Source of the DNA: Citrobacter arsenatis
GTDB lineage: Bacteria; Pseudomonadota; Gammaproteobacteria; Enterobacterales; Enterobacteriaceae
Length of the DNA stretch: 64,000 bases
Direction: 5' to 3'
NCBI RefSeq assembly: GCF_004353845.1
Contig: NZ_CP037864.1
Location: 1,860,001-1,924,000 of the forward strand
The translations under genes and the position numbers were made by a program. Positions within the stretch are counted from its first letter, which is position 1, and each line of letters starts with the position of its first letter. The notes beneath the pieces are model-generated. The model was not told the DNA's origin. It worked only from the letters and a program-made list of their open reading frames with translations, and made no database searches. Shown here in pieces: positions 54,644 through 64,000 of this stretch.

Positions 54644-55854
54644 TGCCCGTTGATCTCTCCAACATTCCTGCTCGTGCAAAACGACGGGCCGCACCTTCCT
54701 TTAAGCGCTGGGTGATGTTTCTGATTGTGCTTATCGCGATCGGAGGGGGTATCACAACCTATTTCTGGCCTACCAGCACGCCCACGCATACGGCTACGTT
54801 CTGGTTGTGTTTTCTTGGAATCCCCTCGGTTTTCGGGGGGATTGTATTCGCATTTCGTTGGTTGGTTTATCTTGCCGGAGAATGGCTGGCAGATGGCTGG
54901 GACACGGCCAGGGAGTGGGATCTTGCTCAGGATATTCGATATGGTCAACGTAGTCTTGCCATGTCAGGTTACGTTGTTCACCTGCCGCATGTCATTTCGA
55001 CTGAGTCCATTTCGCAACAGTTACAGATACCCGAAGGTGTTACATTACCTCCACAGGTTGATGAGACGGGGGAAGTGCTCATTCGTCACGCCAGTTTCAT
55101 CGATGTTGGATTACCCGTACTGGTGCGAGCAGAGGAACAGATTCGTGCGTTGCTGGCGGAGGATTCCCTACAATGCGTATTTCAACGCCTGCCCCGAAAG
55201 TCCCATCTTGCTGTGTTATTTGAGTTCAGCCCGGCGATATCTGTTTCACACGAAGAACGCGGTACGTTGCAGCAATTGGTGAAAAACAGCATTGGTTTTC
55301 CTTTCAATATTGCTTTTGTCAGTGGGGAGGGGGTGCAGGCTATTGATGCATGGCTTGATAACCCAGATATGATGCAGAATCTGCTGGTCATTGCTCTGAA
55401 TCTTTCGGAAAAAATAACGGATGGTGTCGGGGAGGCGGCGGTAGCGTTGTTAATGAGCTCACCTGAAATATCAGCACTCACCCGAAGCGTTGTGGTTCAG
55501 ATCCACCGCCCTGAACAGATGAAGGCTACACAGGATATGAGTAGTGCGCTTATGCAGGCGTTGCTCTGGGGAGAGGTTACTCCCAATGAGATAAAACACA
55601 TCTGGTTAACGGGCTCGGGGGTCAGCAATAGAGCATCATCTTTGCTCGCAAGCGCCGGTGTTCGATTCCCTATCGCTGGGCAGCCTTGTGATATCGATTT
55701 AAAAGCGGGACTGACGGGTAAAGCTTCGCCCTGGCTTGCGATAGCTGTCGCTGCTGACCAGGCTGGACAGTGTGAATCACCACAGCTAGTTATGTGTATT
55801 CCTGATGAAAGCGCATTGCCCTGGTTTATGACTGTTTGCCCCGCGACGAAATAA
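54643..55854 (+). CDS. Unrecognised membrane-anchored protein in the T6SS locus
   Basis: I do not recognise this 403-residue protein with certainty. Two membrane helices are near the N-terminus (about residues 24-42 and 50-75), followed by a soluble domain of over 300 residues. The second half has the alternation of small-residue and hydrophobic segments seen in thiolase/ketoacyl-synthase folds: VIALNLSEKITDGVGEAAVALLMSSP, IWLTGSGVSNRASSLLASAGV and DIDLKAGLTGKASPWLAIAVAADQAG. The catalytic Cys-His-His pattern of active enzymes is not evident, so it may be a non-catalytic relative, or something else. Its ATG overlaps the PAAR stop (TAATG). Role in the T6SS is unknown. Confidence 0.6.
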   Translation: MPVDLSNIPARAKRRAAPSFKRWVMFLIVLIAIGGGITTYFWPTSTPTHTATFWLCFLGIPSVFGGIVFAFRWLVYLAGEWLADGWDTAREWDLAQDIRYGQRSLAMSGYVVHLPHVISTESISQQLQIPEGVTLPPQVDETGEVLIRHASFIDVGLPVLVRAEEQIRALLAEDSLQCVFQRLPRKSHLAVLFEFSPAISVSHEERGTLQQLVKNSIGFPFNIAFVSGEGVQAIDAWLDNPDMMQNLLVIALNLSEKITDGVGEAAVALLMSSPEISALTRSVVVQIHRPEQMKATQDMSSALMQALLWGEVTPNEIKHIWLTGSGVSNRASSLLASAGVRFPIAGQPCDIDLKAGLTGKASPWLAIAVAADQAGQCESPQLVMCIPDESALPWFMTVCPATK

Positions 55855-55960
55855 GTTCTCTGCATTATTCATTGCCTGTAAACCGGTTAATTCCATTCCG
55901 GTACCTGTTTTTCCATGACTGATAAAACGGCCACCAGCTTCTTAATCGGAGTGCACTGAA

Positions 55961-58900
55961 GTGACGCGTCTTTTTGCAATATTTAAAAATACTACATTCC
56001 AGCTATGGCTCATCCTGCTGTTTCTTTTTGTGGTGGGAATGACATTTTTCTGGTTACTTAAATTCTCACCCGAAACGCTGGATGTGATGGATGGCTCTGC
56101 GCAACAGGGATATTTACTTTTCACCTGTGCACTGCTTACTGGCGGCTTGGTGTTATTTATTATTCTCTTTTTTATTGTTACTCGCCTGTTTGGTGAAAAG
56201 GACTATAAAGCGGTTAAGGCCTCTTCAGCCGGAAATGAAACAACGGCTCAGTCTGTAAATAAAAAAGATAATGCATCTCGGTACGAATTTTTGTCTCTCG
56301 CAACCCACCTTCGTCGCCGCTACCATCTTTTCGGGCGCTACAAGGTCCGCCTGCTGCTGGTCACCGGCGACGAGCCGGCAATAGAACAACTGGTTCCCGG
56401 CCTGAAGGAAAGCCAGTGGCGTGAAGGCAACCGCACCGTTTTGATTTATGGCGGCAGTCTGACAACTGAACCGGACAAACAGAAATACACCGCGCTACGC
56501 AACCTGCGTCGTGTGCGCCCGCTGGACGGTATTGTCCGCGTCATGCCCGAATCGCTTAACCTGACACCACAAATCAGTGATAACGATTTACGCGGGCTGG
56601 AAAAAATCAGTGAACTGCTGCGTTACTCGGCCCCGGTCTGGCTGTGGCAGTTGTGCAACAGCGGATGGTCGCAGACGATGCGCCCTGTGCTGGCGGTAGG
56701 GGCAAGCTTCCCCCTGCGTGCAACAGAAAATGATATTACCCGCCAGCTTGAGCTGATGCTGCCGGCATTGCGGGCGCAGGGGGTGAGCCAGGTCGTTGAG
56801 AACAACGGCCACGACTTCCTGTTGCGTCTGGGGCAGCAACTCAAAGAGGGCGGTATCGCACGCTGGGCGCAGCAACTGATGCCATGGCTATATGCCTCTC
56901 AGCAGAGCGTTCCGCTACGAGGCCTGATGTTCAGCCAGCCGGAGAATAAATCAGCAGGCATGACTGAGGATGCTGCATTTTCTGCTCCTGTCGGAGCGGA
57001 AAAATATGTCCCGGAATCACAACGTCATGCGCTGACTCTGCCAGTGACATGGCAGGGAATTGTTGACGATTGTACCCGTGTAAGGGGGCGCCGTGTCGGC
57101 ATGGCGTGGGAACAGACGCTCGCCTGGACGCTGTTGGTTCTTATGGGGGGATGGGGCGGTGGAATGCTACTGTCATTCGGACTGAACTATCTGCAAATCA
57201 ACGCTGTTGTCGGTCACGTTCACGCCCTGACGGAACATCCTTCTGTATCGGATGATCAACTGACGGCACTGCATACTCTTCGCAATGATGCGGGTCGTTT
57301 GCAGCATAATGCCAGCGATGGCGCGCCTTGGTACCAACGTTTTGGTCTTGATCACAATCAGCAACTGCTCGACGCGATGCTGCCCTGGTACGGCGTGGCA
57401 AACAACCGCCTGATACGCGATCCAGCAAATATCGCCCTGACACAGAAGCTCAGTGCGCTGGCAAACTCAGCGCCCAACAGCGACCATCGGGCACAACTGG
57501 CCAAACCGGGCTATGATCAACTCAAAGCCTGGCTGATGATGTCGCGTCCGGATAAGGTAGACGATGTGTTCTTTGCCCAGACGATGAAGTTAGTGCAGCC
57601 AACCCGGCCTGGGATTTCCACAGGACTGTGGCAGAGCCTGTCGCCGGATCTCTGGGCCTTCTACATCAGCGAGTTGCCAAAGCAGCCGCAGTGGAACATC
57701 ACACCGAATGTGCAACTGGTGAGTCAGAGTAGACAGGTATTGTTGCAGCAGATTGGCCGCCGCAACGCTGAAAGCACGCTGTATGAAAACATGCTCAAAT
57801 CTGTGCGTCGTAACTTTGCCGATGTGACTCTGGAAGACATGACCAGTGGTACCGATGCGCGCCGTCTGTTTTTCACCGAGGAGGTGGTGCCGGGTATGTT
57901 CACCCGTCAGGCATGGGAAGGCGGGATCCAGCAGGCTATCGAGAAAGCTGCCAGTTCGCGCCGGGATGAAATCGACTGGGTACTGAGTGACAACCGAAAA
58001 TCTGTATCCTCGGACCTGTCGCCGGAAGCGCTGAAAGCGCGTCTGACGCAACGTTATTTCACCGACTTTGCCGGCAATTGGCTGAACTTCCTGAATAGTC
58101 TGCGACTTAACCCGGCAAACAACATTGCGGACGTTACCGACCAACTGACGTTAATGAGTGATATTCGCCAGTCGCCACTGATCGCACTGATGAATACTAT
58201 CGCCTGGCAGGGCCAGACCGGAAAACAAAGCGAAGGCCTTTCTGAGTCTATTATCAAATCAGCCAAAGACCTGGTGGTCGGGAAAGAGCAACCCGCGATT
58301 GACCAGTCCGGTTCGGGTCCAGTAGGGCCACTGGATGAAACCTTTGGCCCGTTGCTGCAGCTTCTTGGCAAAAACAAGGGTAGCAACGTTATGTCGGCTG
58401 ACCACTCTTTGAGTCTGCAGACGTATCTGACCCGTATCACCCGCGTGCGTCTGCGCCTGCAACAGGTGGCCAGCGCCTCTGACCCGCAGGAGATGATGCA
58501 GACTCTGGCACAGACCGTGTTTCAGGGCAAAAGCGTGGATCTAACTGATACTCAACAGTACGGTAGCCTGATTTCGGCAAGCCTTGGCGAAGAATGGAGC
58601 GGGTTTGGCAGTACGATGTTTGTACAGCCATTAACCCAGGCCTGGGAGAACGTGCTTCAGCCGTCGGCGGCAAGCCTCAATGACAAATGGAACCGCGCCG
58701 TGGTGGCAAACTGGCACACTGCGTTTGACGGACGTTTCCCGTTTGCTGCCAGCAAAAGTGATGCCTCTTTGCCTATGCTGGCTGAATTTGTGCGAAAGGA
58801 TAGCGGACGTATTGAGCGCTTTCTGACGACGGAGCTTATTGGTGTGTTGCATAAAGAAGGTAGCCAGTGGGTACCGGACAAGGTCAACAGCCAGGGGCTG

Positions 58901-59443
58901 AGCTTTAACCCGGCCTTCCTGCGGGCCATTAATCAACTGAGCCAGCTATCAGACATTCTGTTTACAGATGGCAACCAGAGCATCAGCTTTGAGCTTCAGG
59001 CGCGTCCAGTTCCACAGGTGACGGAAACCCAACTGACCATAGATGGACAAAAACTGCACTACTTCAACCAGATGGCTGACTGGGAGTCTTTCCGCTGGCC
59101 GGGGGACACCTACAAACCAGGGACCCTGCTGACCTGGACTACGGTTAATGCCGGAGCCCGTCTGTTTGGTGATTACAACGGGACCTGGGGCTTTATTCGC
59201 TGGTTGGAGCAAGGCAAACGCCAGCAACTTGACCGCAGCCAGTGGATGATGAGCTTTATCGCCCCGGATGGACGTACCTTGCAGTGGGTGTTGCGCTCAC
59301 AGTTGGGTAAAGGCCCGCTGGCGCTACTCGAACTGCGTGATTTCAGCCTTCCGGGGCAAATTTTCAGTGTAGATGCCGCAGCAGCGTCACAGACCTTTAC
59401 CGCCTATACGGATGCCTCTGAGATGGAGGGCGAGGAAGAGTGA
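55961..59443 (+). CDS. tssM: T6SS membrane complex protein TssM (IcmF family)
   Basis: TssM is the inner-membrane core of the TssJLM complex, with a large periplasmic domain that reaches TssJ. The 1160-residue protein begins at a GTG with GGAG nine bases before it. Three membrane helices are visible (about residues 10-32, 48-72 and 385-408). The cytoplasmic domain has VTGDEPAIEQLVPGLKE where many TssM have a P-loop, so no Walker A is present. The C-terminal part has FRWPGDTYKPGTLLTWTTVNAGARLFGDYNGTWGFIRWLE, typical of the family. Confidence 0.94.
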   Translation: MTRLFAIFKNTTFQLWLILLFLFVVGMTFFWLLKFSPETLDVMDGSAQQGYLLFTCALLTGGLVLFIILFFIVTRLFGEKDYKAVKASSAGNETTAQSVNKKDNASRYEFLSLATHLRRRYHLFGRYKVRLLLVTGDEPAIEQLVPGLKESQWREGNRTVLIYGGSLTTEPDKQKYTALRNLRRVRPLDGIVRVMPESLNLTPQISDNDLRGLEKISELLRYSAPVWLWQLCNSGWSQTMRPVLAVGASFPLRATENDITRQLELMLPALRAQGVSQVVENNGHDFLLRLGQQLKEGGIARWAQQLMPWLYASQQSVPLRGLMFSQPENKSAGMTEDAAFSAPVGAEKYVPESQRHALTLPVTWQGIVDDCTRVRGRRVGMAWEQTLAWTLLVLMGGWGGGMLLSFGLNYLQINAVVGHVHALTEHPSVSDDQLTALHTLRNDAGRLQHNASDGAPWYQRFGLDHNQQLLDAMLPWYGVANNRLIRDPANIALTQKLSALANSAPNSDHRAQLAKPGYDQLKAWLMMSRPDKVDDVFFAQTMKLVQPTRPGISTGLWQSLSPDLWAFYISELPKQPQWNITPNVQLVSQSRQVLLQQIGRRNAESTLYENMLKSVRRNFADVTLEDMTSGTDARRLFFTEEVVPGMFTRQAWEGGIQQAIEKAASSRRDEIDWVLSDNRKSVSSDLSPEALKARLTQRYFTDFAGNWLNFLNSLRLNPANNIADVTDQLTLMSDIRQSPLIALMNTIAWQGQTGKQSEGLSESIIKSAKDLVVGKEQPAIDQSGSGPVGPLDETFGPLLQLLGKNKGSNVMSADHSLSLQTYLTRITRVRLRLQQVASASDPQEMMQTLAQTVFQGKSVDLTDTQQYGSLISASLGEEWSGFGSTMFVQPLTQAWENVLQPSAASLNDKWNRAVVANWHTAFDGRFPFAASKSDASLPMLAEFVRKDSGRIERFLTTELIGVLHKEGSQWVPDKVNSQGLSFNPAFLRAINQLSQLSDILFTDGNQSISFELQARPVPQVTETQLTIDGQKLHYFNQMADWESFRWPGDTYKPGTLLTWTTVNAGARLFGDYNGTWGFIRWLEQGKRQQLDRSQWMMSFIAPDGRTLQWVLRSQLGKGPLALLELRDFSLPGQIFSVDAAAASQTFTAYTDASEMEGEEE

Positions 59444-61032
59444 TGACGCTACAAAACTTACTTCACGCCAGCGGTGTTGAGGAAGAACAGCTCCTGACCG
59501 AGGCACGCTCACATACTGCGGACTGGAAGCGATGGTTGCTTCCCATTAGCAGTCAACAACCGGTCGGTGAAGAGCCGGGTTATGAGGATGATTTTCAGCG
59601 CATCCGCGAAGAGGTCAACAAGCTCTCCGGTATCGATACTGGGTTGATTTGCCAACTGGCCGAAAAGCTGCTGACCCGCACCTCTAAGGATCTTCGAGTT
59701 GTTACCTTTTATATCTGGGCGCGTCTGCACCAGGACGGTGAATCCGGGCTGGTACAGGGTATTGAACTTCTGGCGGCAATGCTGGAGCAGTTCGGATCCC
59801 GCTTACATCCGCAGCGCGATCGTAGCCGTAAATCAGCTCTGGAATGGCTTGGCAGCAGCCGGATGACAGACAGCCTGGCGCTGTATCCCGAAGTGGATAT
59901 GTCCGTCATGCGTCGTATCACTGCGGCACTGTTGATCGTCGAACAGACCTTTCAGACATTCGAAGAGAACGCCCGACCGGATCTTGGCTCTTTGTATAAA
60001 GCGTTGGATAACCGATTAATACAAAGTGGCGGTGCCAACACTCTGGTTCCACAGACCAGTCGCGAAGAAAGTGTCTCCTCAATATCGACCGCCTCAACAG
60101 CACCCGTAATGAACACCGTGACTTCAGGGAGGGATTTGCTCGATCAGGCCAAAGTGCTGGCGAAGTATCTACGCGATCAGCCCGGCGGCTGGCTTGCAGG
60201 ACATCATCTATTGAAGAGCGTTCGCTGGGATACACTGACCGAACTTCCACCGCTGGATGCCTCCGGGCGCACTCGTCTGGCGCCGCCCAAACCGGACAAT
60301 AAAGCCCACCTTAAACGTCTTTATCTGCAAAAAAACTGGTTTGAACTGCTCGAACATACCGACACTCTGCTGGCACAGGGCGTGAACCATCTTTGGCTGG
60401 ACGTTCAGTGGTATGCCTGGCAGGCACTGGTGAACCTGGATAACGACAGCGTGCGCGCCGACATTCTGTGCCGCGATCTGAAAGGACTGCTGGCCCGACT
60501 ACCGGGGCTTGATGCGCTGGCTTTCAATGACGGTACGCCGTTTGCCGATGAAGTCACGCTGAACTGGATCAATGCCTCTGTACTTGACGGTATGCCGGGC
60601 TGGAATGATGAGCCGGTGGTGTCTGCTGTTTCAAATGATGAAGTATTAGCTCTTGAGCCAGAAGTACTGGTCAAAGCCGACAGCGAGGGAATAGATGCCG
60701 CGCTGAACTGGCTGCAAACCCGGGCTGGTTACACCTCAGCCCGCGATCGCTGGCTGATACGCTTGTTAATGGCGCGGGTGACCGAGCAGTACGGTAAAAA
60801 TGAAATGGCCCTGCATTTGCTGAGCGAACTTGATGGCAGCGCCCGTTCCCTGACGCTTGAGCAGTGGACGCCGGAGCTGATATTTGAGGTAAAAGCCCGC
60901 AGGCTGAAGTTGCTGCGCAGGAAGGCCGGGCGCAGCGATACGGATAAAACGCGTCTGCATAACGAAATGGAATTGCTGCTTTCAGGTTTAATTGCTTTAG
61001 ATCCTGCGCGTGCAGCAGTTCTCTGCGCCTGA
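59443..61032 (+). CDS. tssA: T6SS protein TssA (ImpA N-terminal family)
   Basis: TssA primes or caps tube and sheath assembly. The 529-residue protein begins ATG at 59443 (the tssM stop overlaps as TGATG; GAGGAAGAG precedes). The N-terminal ImpA-type domain has WKRWLLPISSQQPVGEEPGYEDDFQRIREEVNKLSG and ARLHQDGESGLVQGIELLAAMLEQFGSRLHPQ. The long C-terminal region (residues 230-529) is predominantly helical, as in the larger TssA types. Confidence 0.92.
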   Translation: MTLQNLLHASGVEEEQLLTEARSHTADWKRWLLPISSQQPVGEEPGYEDDFQRIREEVNKLSGIDTGLICQLAEKLLTRTSKDLRVVTFYIWARLHQDGESGLVQGIELLAAMLEQFGSRLHPQRDRSRKSALEWLGSSRMTDSLALYPEVDMSVMRRITAALLIVEQTFQTFEENARPDLGSLYKALDNRLIQSGGANTLVPQTSREESVSSISTASTAPVMNTVTSGRDLLDQAKVLAKYLRDQPGGWLAGHHLLKSVRWDTLTELPPLDASGRTRLAPPKPDNKAHLKRLYLQKNWFELLEHTDTLLAQGVNHLWLDVQWYAWQALVNLDNDSVRADILCRDLKGLLARLPGLDALAFNDGTPFADEVTLNWINASVLDGMPGWNDEPVVSAVSNDEVLALEPEVLVKADSEGIDAALNWLQTRAGYTSARDRWLIRLLMARVTEQYGKNEMALHLLSELDGSARSLTLEQWTPELIFEVKARRLKLLRRKAGRSDTDKTRLHNEMELLLSGLIALDPARAAVLCA

Positions 61033-61059
61033 TGACTATAAAGAAAGATTATAAAAATT

Positions 61060-62814
61060 ATGGACGACTTAACCCTGCGTTATTATGACGCTGAAATGCG
61101 CTACCTGCTGGAGGCCGGCGAAGAGTTTGCCCGCGCTCATCCGGAACAAGCGGCAATGCTTAATCTCGATAAAGCGGGCGCGCGTGACCCTTATGTGGAG
61201 CGCCTGTTTGAAGGCTTTGCCTTCCTGATGGGCCGACTGCGTGAGAAACTTGATGATGATCTGCCTGAACTGACTGAAGGGCTGGTCAGTCTGCTGTGGC
61301 CGCATTATCTGCGCACCATTCCGTCGATGTCGGTGGTGGAATTCGCGCCCGACTGGCGTGAGATGAAAGAGCAGATGCGTATTGTTAAAGGCTTCGAGGT
61401 GAACTCCCGACCAATCGGCGAGAAGGGCACTCGCTGTCGGTACACCACCACCAAAGAGATAAACCTGCAGCCGCTGTCGCTTGAGAATGCGCGCCTGTCG
61501 ACTGACTCAGACGGGCGTTCGGTCATCAGCCTGCGCTTTAACTGCAGCCATCTTGCCGACTGGAGCCGTGTCGATCTCAGCATTGTCCCATTCTACTTCA
61601 ACGCTGACGCACCACTGGCCTGCGCCATGCATGAAGCCTTTACCATGAACGCTGCGCGCCTCTGGCTACAGATGCCTGGTGAGATGGACAGAAGACCGCT
61701 CGACGGGTATTTCACCGCACTGGGATTTAGCGATGACGACGACCTGTGGCCAAAGGGCAATAGCAGCTTTAGCGGCTATCAATTGCTGCTTGAGTATTTC
61801 ACCTTCCGCGAGAAATTCATGTTCACCGGCCTGCGTGGGCTGGAGAGAGTAGCCTTTCCGGCAGAGCTACCATGGTTTGAAATCGACGTGGTGCTGGCAG
61901 AACGCTGGGAGCATGACTTCAGCTTTACTGAAAAACATTTGCGCCTGAACTGCGTACCGGTGATTAATCTCTTTCCGCTAGAGTCCGACCCGCTGACGCT
62001 CAATTCTCTGCAAACCGAGTATATGCTGCGCCCGATGCGCGTACAGGATGGTCATACCGAGATATACGCGGTGGATTCGGTGATGTCTTCAAGCCAGCAT
62101 ACCTACGTACCATTTTCGAGCTTTCGCCACAAAGGCGGGATGATGCGTCATGAAGCGCCGGAATATTACTACCACACCCGTGTACGCCGCGGCCCGTCCG
62201 GGCTGCATAACACCTGGCTTATCCTTGGCGGTGAGGCATTTGATAACCACACGGTACCGGAAGACGAAAGCCTGTCGCTGACGCTTACCGGCACTAACGG
62301 CCAACTGCCACGACGTGCGCTGCAAAGTACTTTGCTTGATACGGTGATGAAAACCACCTCGGTCAGCATTGCCGTGCGTAACCTCAGTGCGCCAACATTA
62401 CCCTGTTATCCACCCGCTCAGGACCGTTTCCACTGGCGAGTACTGAGCCACCTTGGCAGCGGATTCTTGTCGATGATGGATAACGCTGACGTGCTGCGCG
62501 GTACCCTGGCACTGTATGAATGGACCGATAGCGAAATGAATCGTCGCCGTCTGGAAGCCATTACAGATGTGAAGCACAGCGAAACTGAGCGCTTTGAACA
62601 GGGTTACCTGGTACGCGGCGTGCAGATAGAGGTCACGCTGGATAGTCACGGCTTTGCTGGAAGAGGCGACATTTGTCTGTTCGGCGAAATGCTGAGCCGT
62701 TTCTTTGCGCTTTATACCGATATCTATCTGTTTAACCGCCTGATTATCACTTTGCAACCGACCGGAGAGCGTCTGGAATGGGAAGAGAAGCACAACCGCC
62801 GTATCCCCGGTTGA
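61060..62814 (+). CDS. tssF: T6SS baseplate protein TssF
   Basis: TssF forms the baseplate wedge with TssG, TssE and TssK. The 584-residue protein starts with the signature LRYYDAEMRYLLEAGEEFARAHPEQAAML, followed by DPYVERLFEGFAFLMGRLREKLDDDLPELTEGLVSLLWPHYLRTIPSMSVVEF, both typical of TssF. The 3' end overlaps tssG by 37 bases. Confidence 0.96.
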   Translation: MDDLTLRYYDAEMRYLLEAGEEFARAHPEQAAMLNLDKAGARDPYVERLFEGFAFLMGRLREKLDDDLPELTEGLVSLLWPHYLRTIPSMSVVEFAPDWREMKEQMRIVKGFEVNSRPIGEKGTRCRYTTTKEINLQPLSLENARLSTDSDGRSVISLRFNCSHLADWSRVDLSIVPFYFNADAPLACAMHEAFTMNAARLWLQMPGEMDRRPLDGYFTALGFSDDDDLWPKGNSSFSGYQLLLEYFTFREKFMFTGLRGLERVAFPAELPWFEIDVVLAERWEHDFSFTEKHLRLNCVPVINLFPLESDPLTLNSLQTEYMLRPMRVQDGHTEIYAVDSVMSSSQHTYVPFSSFRHKGGMMRHEAPEYYYHTRVRRGPSGLHNTWLILGGEAFDNHTVPEDESLSLTLTGTNGQLPRRALQSTLLDTVMKTTSVSIAVRNLSAPTLPCYPPAQDRFHWRVLSHLGSGFLSMMDNADVLRGTLALYEWTDSEMNRRRLEAITDVKHSETERFEQGYLVRGVQIEVTLDSHGFAGRGDICLFGEMLSRFFALYTDIYLFNRLIITLQPTGERLEWEEKHNRRIPG

Positions 62815-63863
62815 CTCCCCGGTTGGAGGCTGATTTCAATAGGATTAATTTCTATCGTTTCTGCCAACTGATGGAGAAGCAAAATCCGGGCAGGCCACTG
62901 ATGGGGTCAACCAGTCATCCTTCAGATGATCCGGTGCGGTTTGCACCACATCCGGGAATGGGGTTTCCGGCCAGCGAGCTGAAAGCTGTCGAATACGACG
63001 AAGACGATGAAAGCAAACCGCCGGTTATCCGAACCACTTTTATGGGCATGTACGGTGTCGACTCACCGTTGCCAACCGCCTATCTCGATGACATCACCCA
63101 GAGGCGGGAGGGGCATGAGGCATTGCAGGGCTTTCTGGATATCTTCAGCCATCGCATCATGACGCAGTTTTACCGCATCTGGCGAAAGTACTCTTATCCG
63201 GCCACATTCGAGCCCGGCGGAACCGACAACATTTCACAGTCACTACTGGGACTGGTGGGTTTGGGTATACCGGGTACCGCAGAGCATATCGCCACCCCGG
63301 TATCCCGTTTTTTGTCGCTGCTGGGCGTGCTGCAGCAGCCAGGCAAAACCCAGGAAGGGATGCAGGCGTTGGTGAGCCTGCTGGCCCCGGAGACTCGTGT
63401 AAAGGTTAGTCCTTACTGCTTGCGTTCGGTGGAGGTCAGTCAGCCACTGGGCTTTTATGCTGATGACGATTTTCTTCTGGATGGTAATACCCCGCTGGGT
63501 GATGAAGCGATGGATGCCAACAGCCAGTTACTTATTGCGCTCGCGACGGATAACGAACAGGAAACGCGGGGCTGGAAACCGGACGGTCTGCTGTATCAGG
63601 ACTTTCTGGTTATGCTGCGTGTCTACCTCGGCTGGCGTTTCAAAGCCCGAATCACCCTGACTACGTCTACACGGCTGCTGGCCATACCGCCGCTGGGCGA
63701 AGGTCCTTTCTGGCTGGGCATGAACGGTGTGCTGGGAGTGGAAGGCAAGATTCTCCCGGAGGATATTCCTGAAGTCTATACCACTGAGCTGGGTTACTAC
63801 ACCGGGCTGGAGCCTGCAAAATTACAACAAGGAAACCGACGTGTTACGTACAAGTTTAACTAA
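62778..63863 (+). CDS. tssG: T6SS baseplate protein TssG
   Basis: TssG pairs with TssF in the wedge. The 361-residue protein has the N-terminal RLEADFNRINFYRFCQLMEKQNPGRPLMG, then VIRTTFMGMYGVDSPLPTAYLDDI and FSHRIMTQFYRIWRKYSYP, which are family motifs. It starts within the end of tssF and overlaps the start of tssJ by 23 bases. Confidence 0.95.
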   Translation: MGREAQPPYPRLTPRLEADFNRINFYRFCQLMEKQNPGRPLMGSTSHPSDDPVRFAPHPGMGFPASELKAVEYDEDDESKPPVIRTTFMGMYGVDSPLPTAYLDDITQRREGHEALQGFLDIFSHRIMTQFYRIWRKYSYPATFEPGGTDNISQSLLGLVGLGIPGTAEHIATPVSRFLSLLGVLQQPGKTQEGMQALVSLLAPETRVKVSPYCLRSVEVSQPLGFYADDDFLLDGNTPLGDEAMDANSQLLIALATDNEQETRGWKPDGLLYQDFLVMLRVYLGWRFKARITLTTSTRLLAIPPLGEGPFWLGMNGVLGVEGKILPEDIPEVYTTELGYYTGLEPAKLQQGNRRVTYKFN

Positions 63864-64000
63864 GAGCGCGCGCTGGCTGATGTCTTTTATAGTATTCAGT
63901 CTGGTGGGTTGTGGGGTGACGCAGAGCGTTACCGACGGCAGTAAATCGGCGTTTAACGCTATTTTTTACAAAAAAATCAAGATGCTACATCTGGATTTTA
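63841..64000 (+). CDS. tssJ: T6SS outer-membrane lipoprotein TssJ, 5' part
   Basis: A GTG at 63841, with AAGGA seven bases before, opens a protein with a lipoprotein signal peptide: MLRTSLTKSARWLMSFIVFS, then LVGC with the lipidated Cys, then GVTQSVTDGSKSAFNAIFYKK. That is typical of TssJ (SciN), which links the membrane complex to the outer membrane. It runs off the right end of the window and is incomplete. Confidence 0.85.
   Translation, partial: MLRTSLTKSARWLMSFIVFSLVGCGVTQSVTDGSKSAFNAIFYKKIKMLHLDF

Noticed and set aside
37567..64000. Prophage or integrative element at serT
   Set aside because: No integrase, phage genes, insertion sequence or repeated tRNA end is visible; all genes after 38.4 kb belong to the T6SS locus.

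Overview
This window is chromosomal DNA of an enterobacterium, most likely Citrobacter or a close relative of Escherichia and Salmonella. The first 27 kb follows the E. coli gene order from pyrD to tusE almost gene for gene: pyrD, zapC, ycbX, rlmKL, uup, pqiABC, rmf, fabA, lonH, matP, ompA, sulA, sxy, yccS, yccF, helD, mgsA, csgI (yccT), yccU, hspQ, rlmI, acyP, tusE. The proteins are close in length and sequence to the E. coli ones. The genus is an inference from general similarity and not from a marker gene.

Four blocks interrupt or extend this backbone. (1) Between rlmI and acyP lies a pair resembling ybcL and ybcM: a periplasmic PEBP/Raf-kinase-inhibitor-like protein and an AraC-type regulator. 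(2) Between tusE and yccA lies a complete CFA/I-type (alpha, class 5) chaperone-usher fimbrial operon on the minus strand: chaperone, major pilin, usher, tip adhesin, and a LuxR-type regulator. A MarT/CadC-like membrane regulator and a FidL-like protein are transcribed away from it. (3) Between yccA and the tRNA-Ser gene serT lies an orphan OppA/MppA-like periplasmic peptide-binding protein. (4) Downstream of serT, from about 38.4 kb to the right edge, lies a type VI secretion (T6SS) locus.

The T6SS locus reads tssB, tssC, tssK, tssL, an OmpA-like membrane protein, hcp, clpV (tssH), vgrG, a DUF4123 adaptor, a large pore-forming-type effector candidate, a membrane immunity candidate, PAAR, an unrecognised two-TM protein, tssM, tssA, tssF, tssG and a tssJ gene cut by the window end. 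It encodes the sheath, the baseplate parts TssK, TssF and TssG, the membrane complex, the tube and spike, and one effector cassette. tssE is not in the window and probably lies beyond the right edge. Two hairpins separate hcp from clpV. The 3' part of the effector gene and the 5' part of the immunity gene are much more AT-rich than the core genes, which suggests a swapped cassette.

Recognisable control sites include a LexA box before sulA, a FadR/FabR region before fabA, a sigma-32-type promoter before hspQ, the ompA leader and promoter, the serT promoter, several intrinsic terminators, a REP-like palindrome after rmf, and a 13-bp hairpin between the fimbrial pilin and usher genes. I saw no insertion sequence, CRISPR array, prophage or rRNA gene.
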